Under the pieces are notes generated by a model that did not search any database, was not told where the DNA came from, and saw only the letters and a list, made by a program, of their open reading frames with translations. Source: Luteimonas suaedae (lineage in GTDB: Bacteria; Pseudomonadota; Gammaproteobacteria; Xanthomonadales; Xanthomonadaceae). From it: DNA of 64,000 nucleotides. Shown piece after piece: positions 1 through 8,884 of the stretch; within the stretch, counting starts at the first letter, position 1, and the number at the start of each line of letters is the position of its first letter. The translations under genes were made by a program, and so were the position numbers. Location of the stretch: assembly GCF_008312895.1 (NCBI RefSeq), contig NZ_VSSP01000002.1:248001-312000 (forward strand), given 5' to 3'.

Positions 1-1
1 G

Positions 2-433
2 ATCGGAATGACCGTCCGCGCCTTCGCGCCCGGCTTCGCCGCACGCATGGAGAAGCCGATCCGGCTGCTGTCGGTCGTGGTGCTCGCGCTGCTGATCACA
101 GCGGCGGTGGTGCAGGAATGGAACACGCTGCTGACCTACTTCGCCGCGGTCGGGCTGGCCTGCCTGCTGTTCAACCTGGCCAGCATGGCCACCGGCTACG
201 CCGCACCGCTGGCGCTGAAGCTGCCGAAGCGGCAGGCGATCGCGATCGCGATGGAGATCGGCATCCACAACGGCACGTTGGCAATCTTCGTCGCGCTCAA
301 CGTGCTCGGCAACGCCACGATGTCGGTGCCGGCGGCGGTCTACAGCCTGCTGATGTTCTTCACCGCGGCCGGCTTCGCGCTCTGGGTCAACCGCGGGCGC
401 GAGCCGGTGCCGGCGTCGGCAAGCGGGGGCTGA
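2..433 (+). CDS. Bile acid:sodium symporter (BASS) family protein, C-terminal part
   Basis: The reading frame is open from the first bases of the window, so this is the 3' end of a gene whose start lies upstream. About 143 residues remain, with several hydrophobic membrane segments. The stretch GIHNGTLAIFVALNVLG is typical of the last membrane helices of BASS/NorM-unrelated SLC10-type transporters, which carry organic anions with sodium across the inner membrane. The protein ends in a short hydrophilic tail. The substrate cannot be told from this fragment. Family assignment is by motif recognition only. Confidence 0.7.
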   Translation: MGMTVRAFAPGFAARMEKPIRLLSVVVLALLITAAVVQEWNTLLTYFAAVGLACLLFNLASMATGYAAPLALKLPKRQAIAIAMEIGIHNGTLAIFVALNVLGNATMSVPAAVYSLLMFFTAAGFALWVNRGREPVPASASGG

Positions 434-603
434 GCTTCTTTCAGCCACGGATCGACGCGGATGAACGCGGATCGAAACTGCAGCCGACGGTTCATTCCAA
501 CGGCCCGGCCACTCGGGTAAGCCGACGGGAACGGCGCCGCCCGGGCGCGGCGACCGCAGACCCGCGCCGCTTCTGCGCCGCCATGGCGAGGTCGCGCTGC
601 CCG

Positions 604-747
604 CGTAGGAGCGCGCCATGCGCGCGATGCCGCGGGTGCCGGCAGGATCCGGTGGACGCCGCGATCCTGGACCGGCAGGCGCGCTGGTCACCGAAGTTCG
701 CGGGCGGCGCCATGCCCGCGGCATCGCGCGCATGGCGCGCTCCTACG
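604..747. repeat. 144-bp palindromic REP/BIME-like element, copy 1
   Basis: It starts with CGTAGGAGCGCGCCATGCGC and ends with the inverse complement of the same ~32-base arm. Both arms enclose a core containing GGATCCGGTGGACGC and GGACCGGCAGGCGCGC. It fills most of the 339-base spacer between two convergent transporter genes; I see no gene in that spacer. Copies with the same core, in either orientation, occur at 3880, 24898 and, partially, 12103. Confidence 0.85.
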
Positions 748-772
748 GATGCAGGCGGTTCGCGGCCACGCC

Positions 773-2050
773 TCAGCGCGGCGTGCCGGACTCCTCCGCC
801 GCACCTTCCATTCCGATGTTGCTCGACGCCGCGTCGTAGACCTTGCGATCCAGCAGCCCGGTCTCCTTGGCCACCAGCACCGGCACCAGCATCTGCCCGG
901 TGACGTTGGTCATGGTGCGCATCATGTCGAGCACCCGGTCGATCGCCAGCAGGATGCCCAGCACTTCCAGCGGCAGGCCCGCCGCGCTCAGCACCACGGT
1001 GGCCATCACCACCGCGGTGCCGGGCACGCCGGCGGTGCCGAAGCTGCCGAGCACCGAGGCCAGCAGGATGGCGATGTACTGCGCGAAGCTCAGCTCGATG
1101 CCGTAGTACTGCGCGGCGAAGATCGCCGCCAGTGACGGATAGATCGCGCCGCAGCCGTCCATCTTGATGCTGGCGCCGAGCGGCACCGCGAACGCAGCGT
1201 AGTCGCGGTTCACCCCGAGGTTGTGGGTGACGCTGCGCAGCGCCGCCGGCAGCGCGGCGAAGCTGGACGAACTGACGAACGCCACCTGCATGCCGGCCGC
1301 CGCACCGCGGAAGAACTTCAGTGGATTGAGCCCGTGCGCCAGCAGCAGGCCGCCGTAGACGAAGACGATGTGCAGCCCGCAGGCCAGGTACAGCGCGATG
1401 ACGAAGTTGCCCAGCGGCAGCAGCTTCTCGAAACCGTAGGCGCCGACCAGGCCCGCGATCAGGCCGAAGGTGCCGATCGGGGTGACCTCGAGCACGAAGC
1501 GAGTGACCTGGATCATCGCCTCGCTGGCCTGTCCCACCAGCTTGCGCAGGCCCTCGGTGCGCTCGCCCAGCTTCACCAGCGCGAAGCCGAGCAGCCCGGC
1601 GAAGAAGATGACCTGCAGGATCTTGCCCTCGGCCAGCGCCGCGAACGGATTGGTCGGCACGATGTCCAGCAGCACCTGTACCGGCGTCGGCACGTCGCGC
1701 GGCGTGTAGTCCGGCGGCGGCGCCAGGTCGACGCCAACGCCCGGGTTGAAGACGAAGGCGATCGCCAGTCCGACGCCGACCGCGAGGGTCGCGGTGATCG
1801 CGAACCAGCCGAACGTGCGTCCGCCCAGCGCCGCCACCGACTGCTGGCCGTGCAGCGCCGAGACCGCGTTGATCACCGCGAAGAACACCAGCGGCACCGC
1901 GATCATGCGGATCAGGTTGACGTACAACGTGCCCAACGGCTGCAGCCAGATTTCCGCCGCGGGGCCGAGCAACCAGCCGGCCAGCGCACCGAGCACGAAG
2001 CCGCCGGCAACGCGTTGCCAGAACGGAATGCGGAACCACCACTTCAGCAT
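773..2050 (-). CDS. Dicarboxylate/amino acid:cation symporter (DAACS/SDF family)
   Basis: A 425-residue inner-membrane transporter of the GltP/DctA family, which couples uptake of dicarboxylates or acidic/neutral amino acids to protons or sodium. Visible signatures in order: N-terminal helices with the conserved NLIRMIAVPLVF segment (about residues 44-55), the serine-rich re-entrant loop SSSSFAALPAAL (about 260), the KMDGCGAIYP version of the NMDGT motif (about 300), and DMMRTMTNVTGQ near the C terminus. The last motif usually reads NV-GD, so a binding residue is changed and the substrate is uncertain. It diverges from the phosphatase gene, with the two starts about 136 bases apart. Confidence 0.9.
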   Translation of the reverse strand: MLKWWFRIPFWQRVAGGFVLGALAGWLLGPAAEIWLQPLGTLYVNLIRMIAVPLVFFAVINAVSALHGQQSVAALGGRTFGWFAITATLAVGVGLAIAFVFNPGVGVDLAPPPDYTPRDVPTPVQVLLDIVPTNPFAALAEGKILQVIFFAGLLGFALVKLGERTEGLRKLVGQASEAMIQVTRFVLEVTPIGTFGLIAGLVGAYGFEKLLPLGNFVIALYLACGLHIVFVYGGLLLAHGLNPLKFFRGAAAGMQVAFVSSSSFAALPAALRSVTHNLGVNRDYAAFAVPLGASIKMDGCGAIYPSLAAIFAAQYYGIELSFAQYIAILLASVLGSFGTAGVPGTAVVMATVVLSAAGLPLEVLGILLAIDRVLDMMRTMTNVTGQMLVPVLVAKETGLLDRKVYDAASSNIGMEGAAEESGTPR

Positions 2051-2186
2051 CGAACGCGGACCAGGCCGGGAGGATTCGCCGACGATACCCGAGTCATGGG
2101 CCCGCTGCAGTCATCTGCATGCAACACTGCGGCGCGCTGCCGGCGGCATAATGCGCAGCCCCGTCTCCCTGGCTCCCGTCGTCGCG

Positions 2187-3884
2187 ATGCGCATTCCCAC
2201 GCTCTGCTGCCTGTCCGCCCTGCTCTGCGCCTGCGCCACCCAGGCGCGTGATCCTTCCCCTGCGGCGGACGTCGGCATGCCCGCGACCATAGCGCCGATC
2301 GACGTGCCGTCGATCGCCCGGCCCGGCGGCGAGACCGCGCAATGGTGGTTCCGCAGCGGCGCCGCGGCCGCCGCCGAACGCGGCGCCATGGAAGGGCGCG
2401 CGAAGAACGTGATCCTGTTCGTCGGCGACGGCATGAGCCTGACCACGGTCGCCGCCGCGCGCATTCTCGCTGGCCAGCAGGCCGGCGGATCCGGCGAGGA
2501 GCACCGGCTGGGCTGGGAGGATTTCCCGCACACCGCGCTCAGCCGCACCTACAACACCGACATGCAGACGCCGGATTCGGCCGGCACCATGACCGCGATG
2601 GCCAGCGGCGTGAAGACCCGCGCCGGCGTGATCGGCCTGGCCCAGGCACGGCCGCGCGGCGACTGCAGCGACATCGACGACAACGCCCTGCTCACCGTGC
2701 TCGAACTGGCCGAGAGCGCCGGCCTGGCAACCGGCATCGTCACCACCACCCGCATCACCCACGCCACGCCCGCGGCGACCTACGCGCGCTCGCCCGACCG
2801 CGACTGGGAAAGCGACGGCCTGGTGCCGGCGGCGGCGCGCGCGGGCGGCTGCGTCGATATCGCGCAGCAACTGCTCGATTCCCGCTTCGGCCGCGGCCCG
2901 GACGTGGTGTTCGGCGGCGGCCGCAAGCATTTCATGACCGCCGACCAAGCCGACCCGGAGCACGCGGACAAACGCGGCCTGCGCCGCGATGGCCGCGACC
3001 TGATTGCCGAGTGGCGGGCAAAGCACCCCGGCGGCGCCTACGTCTGGAACCGCGACCAGCTCGACGCCGCACGCGGCAGGACGCCGGTGCTGGGCCTGTT
3101 CGAATACGACCACATGCATTTCGAGCACGACCGCCCGCGCGATCCCGGCGAGCCAAGCCTGGCCGAGTTGACCCGCGAGGCGATCGGCCGCCTGCGCTCC
3201 GCCGGTGACGGCTACGTGCTGCTGGTCGAGGCCGGCCGCATCGACCACGCCCACCATTTCGGCAACGCCCATCGTGCACTGACCGACACCATCGCCCTGG
3301 CCGAGGCGGTCGACGCCGCGGTCGAGCTGTCTTCCGACGACGACACCCTGGTCCTGGTGACTGCCGATCACGCCCACACCCTGACCTTCGCCGGCTACCC
3401 GGCGCGCGGCAATCCGATCCTCGGCAAGGTGCGCGGCGCCCTGGGCGACGCCGATGCCAATATCGCCCGCGACCTGATCGGCCTGCCCTACACCACCCTC
3501 GGCTACGCCAACGGCCCCGGCTACACCGGCGCCAGCGATGCCCAGCCGGCCGGATCGAAGTATTTCCGGCACGAGGCCCATGGTGTCACCGCCGCACAGG
3601 GACGCCCGGACCTGACCCATGTCGACACCCAGGACCCGGACTACCTGCAGGAATCGGTGCTGCCGCTGATCGACGAGACCCACGGCGGCGACGATGTCGG
3701 CATCTGGGCGCGCGGCCCGGGCGCGGCGGCGGTCCGCGGCAATGTCGAACAACACGCGATCTTCCATGTCATGGTCCAGGCCACGCCGAAACTGCGCCAG
3801 CGCCTGTGCGCCGCCGGCCTGTGCAACGCCGACGGCGTCCCGGTGGAACTGCCGCGGCCGCAGGACTTCCAAGGCACTCCGTAG
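2187..3884 (+). CDS. Alkaline phosphatase (PhoA family), lipoprotein
   Basis: A 565-residue secreted phosphomonoesterase. The N terminus MRIPTLCCLSALLCAC resembles a lipoprotein signal peptide with the lipobox LCAC; an in-frame ATG at 2151 would add 12 residues and cannot be excluded. Family motifs are intact: FVGDGM (metal-binding Asp), PDSAGTMTA (Asp-Ser nucleophile pair), TRITHATPAATYA, EAGRIDHAHH, TADHAHT and DETHGGDDVGIWARGPGA (zinc/magnesium ligands and His). The substrate is likely phosphate monoesters in the periplasm or at the outer membrane. No Pho-box was recognised. The TAG stop codon lies inside the left arm of a palindromic repeat, so the repeat defines the C terminus. Confidence 0.92.
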   Translation: MRIPTLCCLSALLCACATQARDPSPAADVGMPATIAPIDVPSIARPGGETAQWWFRSGAAAAAERGAMEGRAKNVILFVGDGMSLTTVAAARILAGQQAGGSGEEHRLGWEDFPHTALSRTYNTDMQTPDSAGTMTAMASGVKTRAGVIGLAQARPRGDCSDIDDNALLTVLELAESAGLATGIVTTTRITHATPAATYARSPDRDWESDGLVPAAARAGGCVDIAQQLLDSRFGRGPDVVFGGGRKHFMTADQADPEHADKRGLRRDGRDLIAEWRAKHPGGAYVWNRDQLDAARGRTPVLGLFEYDHMHFEHDRPRDPGEPSLAELTREAIGRLRSAGDGYVLLVEAGRIDHAHHFGNAHRALTDTIALAEAVDAAVELSSDDDTLVLVTADHAHTLTFAGYPARGNPILGKVRGALGDADANIARDLIGLPYTTLGYANGPGYTGASDAQPAGSKYFRHEAHGVTAAQGRPDLTHVDTQDPDYLQESVLPLIDETHGGDDVGIWARGPGAAAVRGNVEQHAIFHVMVQATPKLRQRLCAAGLCNADGVPVELPRPQDFQGTP

Positions 3885-4023
3885 GAGCGCGCCATGCGCG
3901 CGATGCCGCGGGGATTTCGCCGCCCACGAATTCCGGTGACCGGCGCGCCTGCCGGTCCAGGATCGTGGCATTCACCGGATCCTGCCGACACCCGCGGCAT
4001 CGCGCGTATGACGCGCTCCTACG
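3880..4023. repeat. 144-bp palindromic REP/BIME-like element, copy 2
   Basis: Same inverted ~32-base arms as copy 1, with the core in the opposite orientation (CCGGTGACCGGCGCGCCTGC near 3936). The right arm has a few changes (GCGTATGACGCGC). The left arm overlaps the stop codon of the upstream phosphatase gene. It separates the phosphatase from the 3-hydroxybutyrate dehydrogenase gene and could act as a transcription-termination or mRNA-stabilising hairpin. Confidence 0.85.
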
Positions 4024-4116
4024 AGGGGACCATCGCGAGCGCTGCCCCTTTGGTACGACAGACTCCCGACATGCCGGCCGCTATGCTGATGGCAACCGTT
4101 CCCCTGGAGTGAAGAC

Positions 4117-4902
4117 ATGACCCGACTCGACGGCAAGGTCTGCGTGGTCACCGGCGCCGCCAGCGGCATCGGCAGGCGCATCGCCGAGGTCTACGCGCAG
4201 GCCGGCGGCTTGGTCGCCATTGCCGATCTCAAGCTGGAAGCAGCCGAGACCGTTGCTCGGCAGATCCGCGACGACGGCGGCGACGCCCTGGCGGTGGCGA
4301 TGGACGTCACCGACGAGGCCCAGGTGGTCGACGGCATCGCCAAGGTGATCGCGCACTACGGCAAGGTCGACGTGCTGGTCTCCAACGCCGGCATCCAGAT
4401 CGTCAACAAGCTCACCGACTTCAGCCTCGCCGACTGGAAGAAGATGCTCGCCATCCATCTCGACGGCGCCTTCCTGACCACGCGCGAGTGCCTGAAGGAC
4501 ATGGAGCAGCGCGGCGCGGGCGGCGCGATCATCTACATGGGCTCGGTGCACTCGCACCTGGCCTCCAAGCTCAAGGCGCCCTACGTGACCGCCAAGCACG
4601 GGCTGCTCGGGCTGGCGCGCACGGTGGCCAAGGAAGCGGCCGGCTACGGCGTGCGCGCCAACGTGATCTGCCCCGGCTTCGTGCGCACGCCGCTGGTCGA
4701 CAAGCAGATCCCGGAGCAGGCGCGGGAACTGGGCATCAGCGAGGACGAGGTGGTGAAGAACGTGATGCTCAAGGACACCGTGGACGGCGAGTTCACCACC
4801 GTCGACGACGTCGCCAACGTGGCACTGACGCTGGCCGCGTTCGAGACCAACGCCCTGACCGGCCAGAGCGTCGTGGTCAGCCACGGCTGGTTCATGCAGT
4901 GA
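4117..4902 (+). CDS. bdhA: 3-hydroxybutyrate dehydrogenase (SDR family)
   Basis: A 261-residue short-chain dehydrogenase that oxidises D-3-hydroxybutyrate to acetoacetate with NAD, the last step of PHB breakdown in the cytoplasm. It shows the Rossmann motif [10 protein letters not shown] at the N terminus, NAG near residue 90, and the catalytic Ser with YVTAK around residues 155-159. The C-terminal half ([20 protein letters not shown], ending HGWFMQ) is characteristic of BdhA rather than generic SDRs. The start is supported by GGAG nine bases upstream. The stop overlaps the GTG start of the patatin gene (GTGA), so the two are translationally coupled. A PHB depolymerase lies 2.6 kb downstream. 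Confidence 0.93.
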   Translation: MTRLDGKVCVVTGAASGIGRRIAEVYAQAGGLVAIADLKLEAAETVARQIRDDGGDALAVAMDVTDEAQVVDGIAKVIAHYGKVDVLVSNAGIQIVNKLTDFSLADWKKMLAIHLDGAFLTTRECLKDMEQRGAGGAIIYMGSVHSHLASKLKAPYVTAKHGLLGLARTVAKEAAGYGVRANVICPGFVRTPLVDKQIPEQARELGISEDEVVKNVMLKDTVDGEFTTVDDVANVALTLAAFETNALTGQSVVVSHGWFMQ

Positions 4903-6077
4903 GCGCGCTGCCGGCCGAGGTGTGCCGCCACATCGCACGCTATCCCACGGTCGCACTGGTGCTGCAGGGCGGTGGCGCGCTTGGCGGCTATCAGTGCGGC
5001 GTGTACGAGGGCCTGCACGAGGCGGGCATCCGCCCGAACTGGTTCGCCGGCATCTCGATCGGCGCGATCAATGCGGCGATCCTGGCCGGCAACGCGCCCG
5101 ATGAGCGCGTGCAGCAGCTGCGCGGATTCTGGGAGCTGATCTCCGACCCGGGCCCTTCGCTGTCGCTGCCGGCGCTCGCGGTGCGCAGCACGGTGGCCGC
5201 GCTGCCGGAGCATCCGGCATTGCTGGCCTGGGCGCGCGGCATGGGTGCGCTCGGCTCGCTGCTGCAGGGCCAGCGCGGCTTCTTCGAGCCGCGCATGCTG
5301 TCGCCGTTCCTGTTCGACGACGGCAGTGCGCAGGCCACCAGCTTCTACGACACCACGCCATTGCGCGCGACGCTGGAGCGCTTCATCGACTTCGAGCGCC
5401 TGCATCGCGACCGCAGCGTGCGCCTGACCGTCGGCGCGGCCAGCGTCACCCGCGGCAACTTCCGCTATTTCGACAGCGCCAGCGAGCCGATCCGGATCGA
5501 GCACATCCTCGCCTCCGGCGCGTTGCCGCCGGCGTTCCCGGCGGTGGAGATCGACGGCGAGCCGTACTGGGACGGCGGCGTCGTCTCCAACACGCCGCTG
5601 GAATACATCCTCGACTGCCGCCCGCATGAGGACACGCTGGTGTTCCAGGTCGACCTGTGGAGCGCGCGCGGCCCGGCGCCGCGGACGATGGCGGACGTGC
5701 TGGAACGGATCAAGGACATCCGCTACTCCAGCCGCACCCGCCACGGCACGCGCATGGTGGAACTGGCCCAGCAGCTGCGCACCGCGCTCAACGAACTGAT
5801 CGAACAGCTTCCCGGTGGCCAGCTGCCACCGCACCTGGAAGCCGCGCTGGCACCGTACCTCGACGACCGCGTGTTCAACATCGTCCACCTGATCTACCAG
5901 AGCAAGTCCTGGGAGCGCGAGCACAAGGACTATGCCTTCGGCCGCATCCCGCTGCACGACCACTGGAGCGGCGGCCTGCGCGATACCGCCCTCACCCTCG
6001 AGCATCCCGAGTTCTTCGCCCTGCCGGACCGCAGCGTCGGCGTGGCCACGCACGACGTGCACCGGCTCACGCGATAG
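4899..6077 (+). CDS. Patatin-like phospholipase with DUF3734-type C terminus
   Basis: A 392-residue patatin-family lipid acyl hydrolase. It has the oxyanion glycine motif [10 protein letters not shown] (about residues 24-33), the nucleophile elbow GISIG (about 54-58) and the DGG Asp motif (about 226-228), so the Ser-Asp dyad is intact. The C-terminal third, with [18 protein letters not shown], matches the DUF3734 extension often found in patatins encoded next to bdhA. The GTG start overlaps the bdhA stop codon. I infer a role in PHB granule or membrane lipid turnover from this coupling; the sequence alone does not prove it. Confidence 0.88.
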   Translation: MSALPAEVCRHIARYPTVALVLQGGGALGGYQCGVYEGLHEAGIRPNWFAGISIGAINAAILAGNAPDERVQQLRGFWELISDPGPSLSLPALAVRSTVAALPEHPALLAWARGMGALGSLLQGQRGFFEPRMLSPFLFDDGSAQATSFYDTTPLRATLERFIDFERLHRDRSVRLTVGAASVTRGNFRYFDSASEPIRIEHILASGALPPAFPAVEIDGEPYWDGGVVSNTPLEYILDCRPHEDTLVFQVDLWSARGPAPRTMADVLERIKDIRYSSRTRHGTRMVELAQQLRTALNELIEQLPGGQLPPHLEAALAPYLDDRVFNIVHLIYQSKSWEREHKDYAFGRIPLHDHWSGGLRDTALTLEHPEFFALPDRSVGVATHDVHRLTR

Positions 6078-6097
6078 CGCTCCGCCGGCGGCGGCCG

Positions 6098-6520
6098 TCA
6101 GAACGGCTTGGCCAGCACCAGGTACACGATCGCCACCAGCAGCGGCAGCGGCGCCTCGTTGAGCCAGCGCAGCGCCCGCGACGGCGGCAGCGGACGTCCC
6201 CTCTCGGCGCCCTTGAGCCAACGCCCGACGAGGATGAAGTACGCCAGCAGCAGCGCCACCAGCGCCAGCTTGGCATGCAGCCAGCCGCCCGCGACCTTGA
6301 AATGGAGCCACAGCGTCAGGCCGAACACGAAGGCGAGGCCGAACATGACATGCCCGAAGCGGTACAGGCGCCGCCCCATCAGCACCAGTCGCGCACGCAC
6401 CGCGGGTTCGCCCCCGGCTTCGGCCAGGTTGACGAGGATGCGCGGCAGGTAGAACACGCTCGCCATCCAGGCGATCACGAATACCAGGTGCGCGGTCTTG
6501 GTCCAGAAATAGGCTTGCAT
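6098..6520 (-). CDS. HemJ/CopD-like four-helix membrane protein
   Basis: A 140-residue inner-membrane protein with four hydrophobic segments. The N-terminal WTKTAHLVFVIAWMASVFYLPR resembles HemJ (protoporphyrinogen IX oxidase) and CopD-family proteins, including the conserved His and the FYLPR motif. GWLHAKLALVALLLAYF also matches the HemJ GW-HAKL region, although the following His of HemJ is replaced by Phe. GGGAG precedes the ATG. It is convergent with the patatin gene, with only 20 bases between the stops. Heme-related function is possible but not demonstrated. Confidence 0.7.
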   Translation of the reverse strand: MQAYFWTKTAHLVFVIAWMASVFYLPRILVNLAEAGGEPAVRARLVLMGRRLYRFGHVMFGLAFVFGLTLWLHFKVAGGWLHAKLALVALLLAYFILVGRWLKGAERGRPLPPSRALRWLNEAPLPLLVAIVYLVLAKPF

Positions 6521-6566
6521 CGTCAGCTCCCGTCAGCGCGCGACAGGATCGCATAATCCCCTTCTC

Positions 6567-6801
6567 CGTAGGAGCGCGCCGTGCGCGCGATGCTGGCCAC
6601 GCAGCTTTCTCCGCCGCGGTGAGAAATGGGCCGTCGCCACGGGTTTCGCCAACGAATAGCCGGCGCTTCAAGCCTGGATGATTGTCAGCGCATTGCGAAG
6701 AGCTCGGCTGCCTATTGGACCGGCCCGTGGCGACGGGTCTGGCCATACCGCAGCGGAAAAAGGCTGCCTGGCGCGGCATCGCGCGCATGGCGCGCTCCTA
6801 C
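6567..6801. repeat. REP-like palindrome with enlarged, nested inverted core
   Basis: The outer arms are the same CGTAGGAGCGCGCC / GGCGCGCTCCTAC type as the 144-bp elements, but they lie 235 bases apart. The inside carries a second inverted repeat, with GGCCGTCGCCACGGG near 6630 facing CCCGTGGCGACGGG near 6725. This fills the spacer between the divergent HemJ-like and methyltransferase genes. No gene is seen within it. Confidence 0.7.
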
Positions 6802-6832
6802 AATGGGTGCAGATTCCACGATGGCCCATCGA

Positions 6833-7423
6833 ATGAGCAAACGCTACGACCGCGCCTACTTCGACCGCTGGTACCGCGACGGCGGCATCGGCGGCCGCCG
6901 GCGGCTGGCGCGCAAGATCGCGCTGGCGGTCGCCACCGCCGAATACCATCTGGAGCGGCCGCTGCGCACGGTGCTCGACATCGGCTGCGGCGAAGGCGCC
7001 TGGCGCGCACCGCTGCTGACGCTGCGGCCGAAGGCCCGCTATCTCGGTTTCGACGCCAGCGACTACGCGATCGCGCGCTACGGCGCGCGTCGCAACCTGC
7101 ACCACGCCCGGCTCGGCGACTTCGCCGTGCTGCGCCCGTGCGCGCCGGTGGACCTGCTGGTGTGCAGTGACGTGCTGCACTATCTGCCGTCACGCGAACT
7201 CGACCGCGGCCTGCCCGGCCTGGCCGAACTGTGCGGCGGCATCGCATTCCTGGAGACGTTCGTGCGCGAGGACCAGGCCGAAGGCGACGACGAGGGCTTC
7301 TTCCGGCGACCGGCGGCGTTCTACCGGCGCCGGTTCGAGGCCGCAGGGTTTCGTCCGCTCGGATCGCACTGCTGGCTTTCGCCCGCCCTCGCCGACGACG
7401 CGACTGCGCTGGAAACCGCATAG
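6833..7423 (+). CDS. Class I SAM-dependent methyltransferase
   Basis: A 196-residue cytoplasmic protein with SAM-binding motif I VLDIGCGEGAW (about residues 43-53), an acidic loop LGFDASDYAI (motif II, about 66-75) and the post-motif LLVCSDVLHYL (about 103-113). It is a class I Rossmann methyltransferase; the substrate is unknown. The start could also be ATG 12 bases upstream (6821). The C-terminal part has an aromatic/Arg-rich helix, EGFFRRPAAFYRRRFEAAGF, as in small-molecule methyltransferases. Confidence 0.8.
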   Translation: MSKRYDRAYFDRWYRDGGIGGRRRLARKIALAVATAEYHLERPLRTVLDIGCGEGAWRAPLLTLRPKARYLGFDASDYAIARYGARRNLHHARLGDFAVLRPCAPVDLLVCSDVLHYLPSRELDRGLPGLAELCGGIAFLETFVREDQAEGDDEGFFRRPAAFYRRRFEAAGFRPLGSHCWLSPALADDATALETA

Positions 7424-7515
7424 CGACGCGGCCATGGCCGGCAGCGGCGTCGATTCACCCGGCCGCCGCCGCGATCGGCTATGCTGCGCCGCAACAACCA
7501 TGACCCGGTACTGCG

Positions 7516-8838
7516 ATGTTCCTGTACCAGTTCCATGAAATCGGCCGCGCCTGGATGGCGCCGTTCGCCTACTGGGCCGACGCCAACGCCAAGGCCTACT
7601 CCGCCGCGGGCAGCTGGCTGTCGGCGCTGCCCGGTGCCGAGCGCGTGGCGGCGGCCAACGAGCTGTTCTATCGCATCGGCAAGGACTACGAGAAGCCGGC
7701 CTTCGACATCCATTCGGTCGAGATCGACGGCAACGCCTACCCGGTGGTCGAGAAGGAAGTTTCGACGCGGCCGTTCTGCCGACTGCTGCGCTTCAAGCGC
7801 TACAGCGACGACGCCGAGAGCATCACCGAGCTCAAGGGCCAGCCGCCGGTCCTGGTGGTGGCGCCGTTGTCCGGCCATCACTCGACCCTGCTGCGCGACA
7901 CCGTGCGCACGCTGCTGCGCGACCACAAGGTCTACGTGACCGACTGGGTCGACGCGCGCATGGTGCCGAAGGAGGACGGGACGTTCACCCTCGACGACTA
8001 CGTCGCCTACATCGAGCAGTTCATCCGCGAGATCGGCGCCGACGACCTGCACGTGATCAGCGTCTGCCAGCCGACCGTGCCGGTGCTGGCGGCGGTCTCG
8101 CTGATGGCCGCGCGCGGCGAGCCGACGCCGCGCTCGCTGGTGCTGATGGGCGGCCCGATCGACACCCGCGAGTCGCCCACCGCGGTCAACAACCTGGCCA
8201 CGCAGAAGCCGCTGTGGTGGTTCGAGCAGAACGTGGTCCATCCGGTGCCGCCGAACTATCCCGGCAGCGGGCGCCGCGTCTATCCCGGATTCCTGCAGCA
8301 CACCGGCTTCATGGCGATGAACCCGGAGCGGCACTTCATGTCACACTGGGACTTCTACCGGGACCTGGTCAAGGGCGATCTCGACGACGCCGAGTCGCAT
8401 CGCCGCTTCTACGACGAGTACAACGCCGTGCTCGACATGCCGGCCGACTACTACCTGGACACGGTGCGCATCGTGTTCCAGGAATTCCTGCTGCCGCGCG
8501 GCCTGTGGGACGTCGCCGGCGAGCGGGTGCGGCCGGAGGCGATCGGCGATACCGCGCTGCTGACCATCGAGGGCGAACTCGACGACATCTCCGGCCAGGG
8601 CCAGACCCGCGCCGCGCACAAGCTGTGCACCGGCATTCCCGAGTCCGAGCGCCAGCACATCACCGTCAAGGGCGCCGGCCACTACGGCATCTTCAGCGGC
8701 CGCCGCTGGCGCACCCAGGTCTACCCGCAGGTGCGCGACTTCATCGCCAGCCACGCGCAGCAGCCCGCCGGCAGGACCACCAAGACACGCGCGTCAACCG
8801 GCCGCGCTGCGACCGCGAAGAAAAAGCCGCGGCGCTGA
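7516..8838 (+). CDS. phaZ: Intracellular polyhydroxybutyrate depolymerase
   Basis: A 440-residue cytoplasmic enzyme that hydrolyses native PHB granules to 3-hydroxybutyrate. It is an alpha/beta-hydrolase whose nucleophile is Cys in SVCQPTVPVL (about residue 184), with Asp in GELDDISG and His in GAGHYGIFSG forming the triad, as in the Ralstonia PhaZ1 type. N-terminal MFLYQFHEIGRAWMAP and the middle section HWDFYRDLVKGD are family hallmarks. There is no signal peptide, which fits intracellular PHB. The last ~30 residues are Lys/Arg/Thr-rich and low complexity, possibly granule or nucleic-acid contacting. BdhA in the same region would use the product. Confidence 0.92.
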   Translation: MFLYQFHEIGRAWMAPFAYWADANAKAYSAAGSWLSALPGAERVAAANELFYRIGKDYEKPAFDIHSVEIDGNAYPVVEKEVSTRPFCRLLRFKRYSDDAESITELKGQPPVLVVAPLSGHHSTLLRDTVRTLLRDHKVYVTDWVDARMVPKEDGTFTLDDYVAYIEQFIREIGADDLHVISVCQPTVPVLAAVSLMAARGEPTPRSLVLMGGPIDTRESPTAVNNLATQKPLWWFEQNVVHPVPPNYPGSGRRVYPGFLQHTGFMAMNPERHFMSHWDFYRDLVKGDLDDAESHRRFYDEYNAVLDMPADYYLDTVRIVFQEFLLPRGLWDVAGERVRPEAIGDTALLTIEGELDDISGQGQTRAAHKLCTGIPESERQHITVKGAGHYGIFSGRRWRTQVYPQVRDFIASHAQQPAGRTTKTRASTGRAATAKKKPRR

Positions 8839-8884
8839 GCGCCGCACCCATCGCCACGAGCGCTCTTCTCCAGCACCGCCCGCG

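Noticed and set aside
1746..2186. Upstream in-frame extension of the alkaline phosphatase gene
   Set aside because: It overlaps the divergent symporter gene on the other strand and removes the signal peptide from the N terminus.
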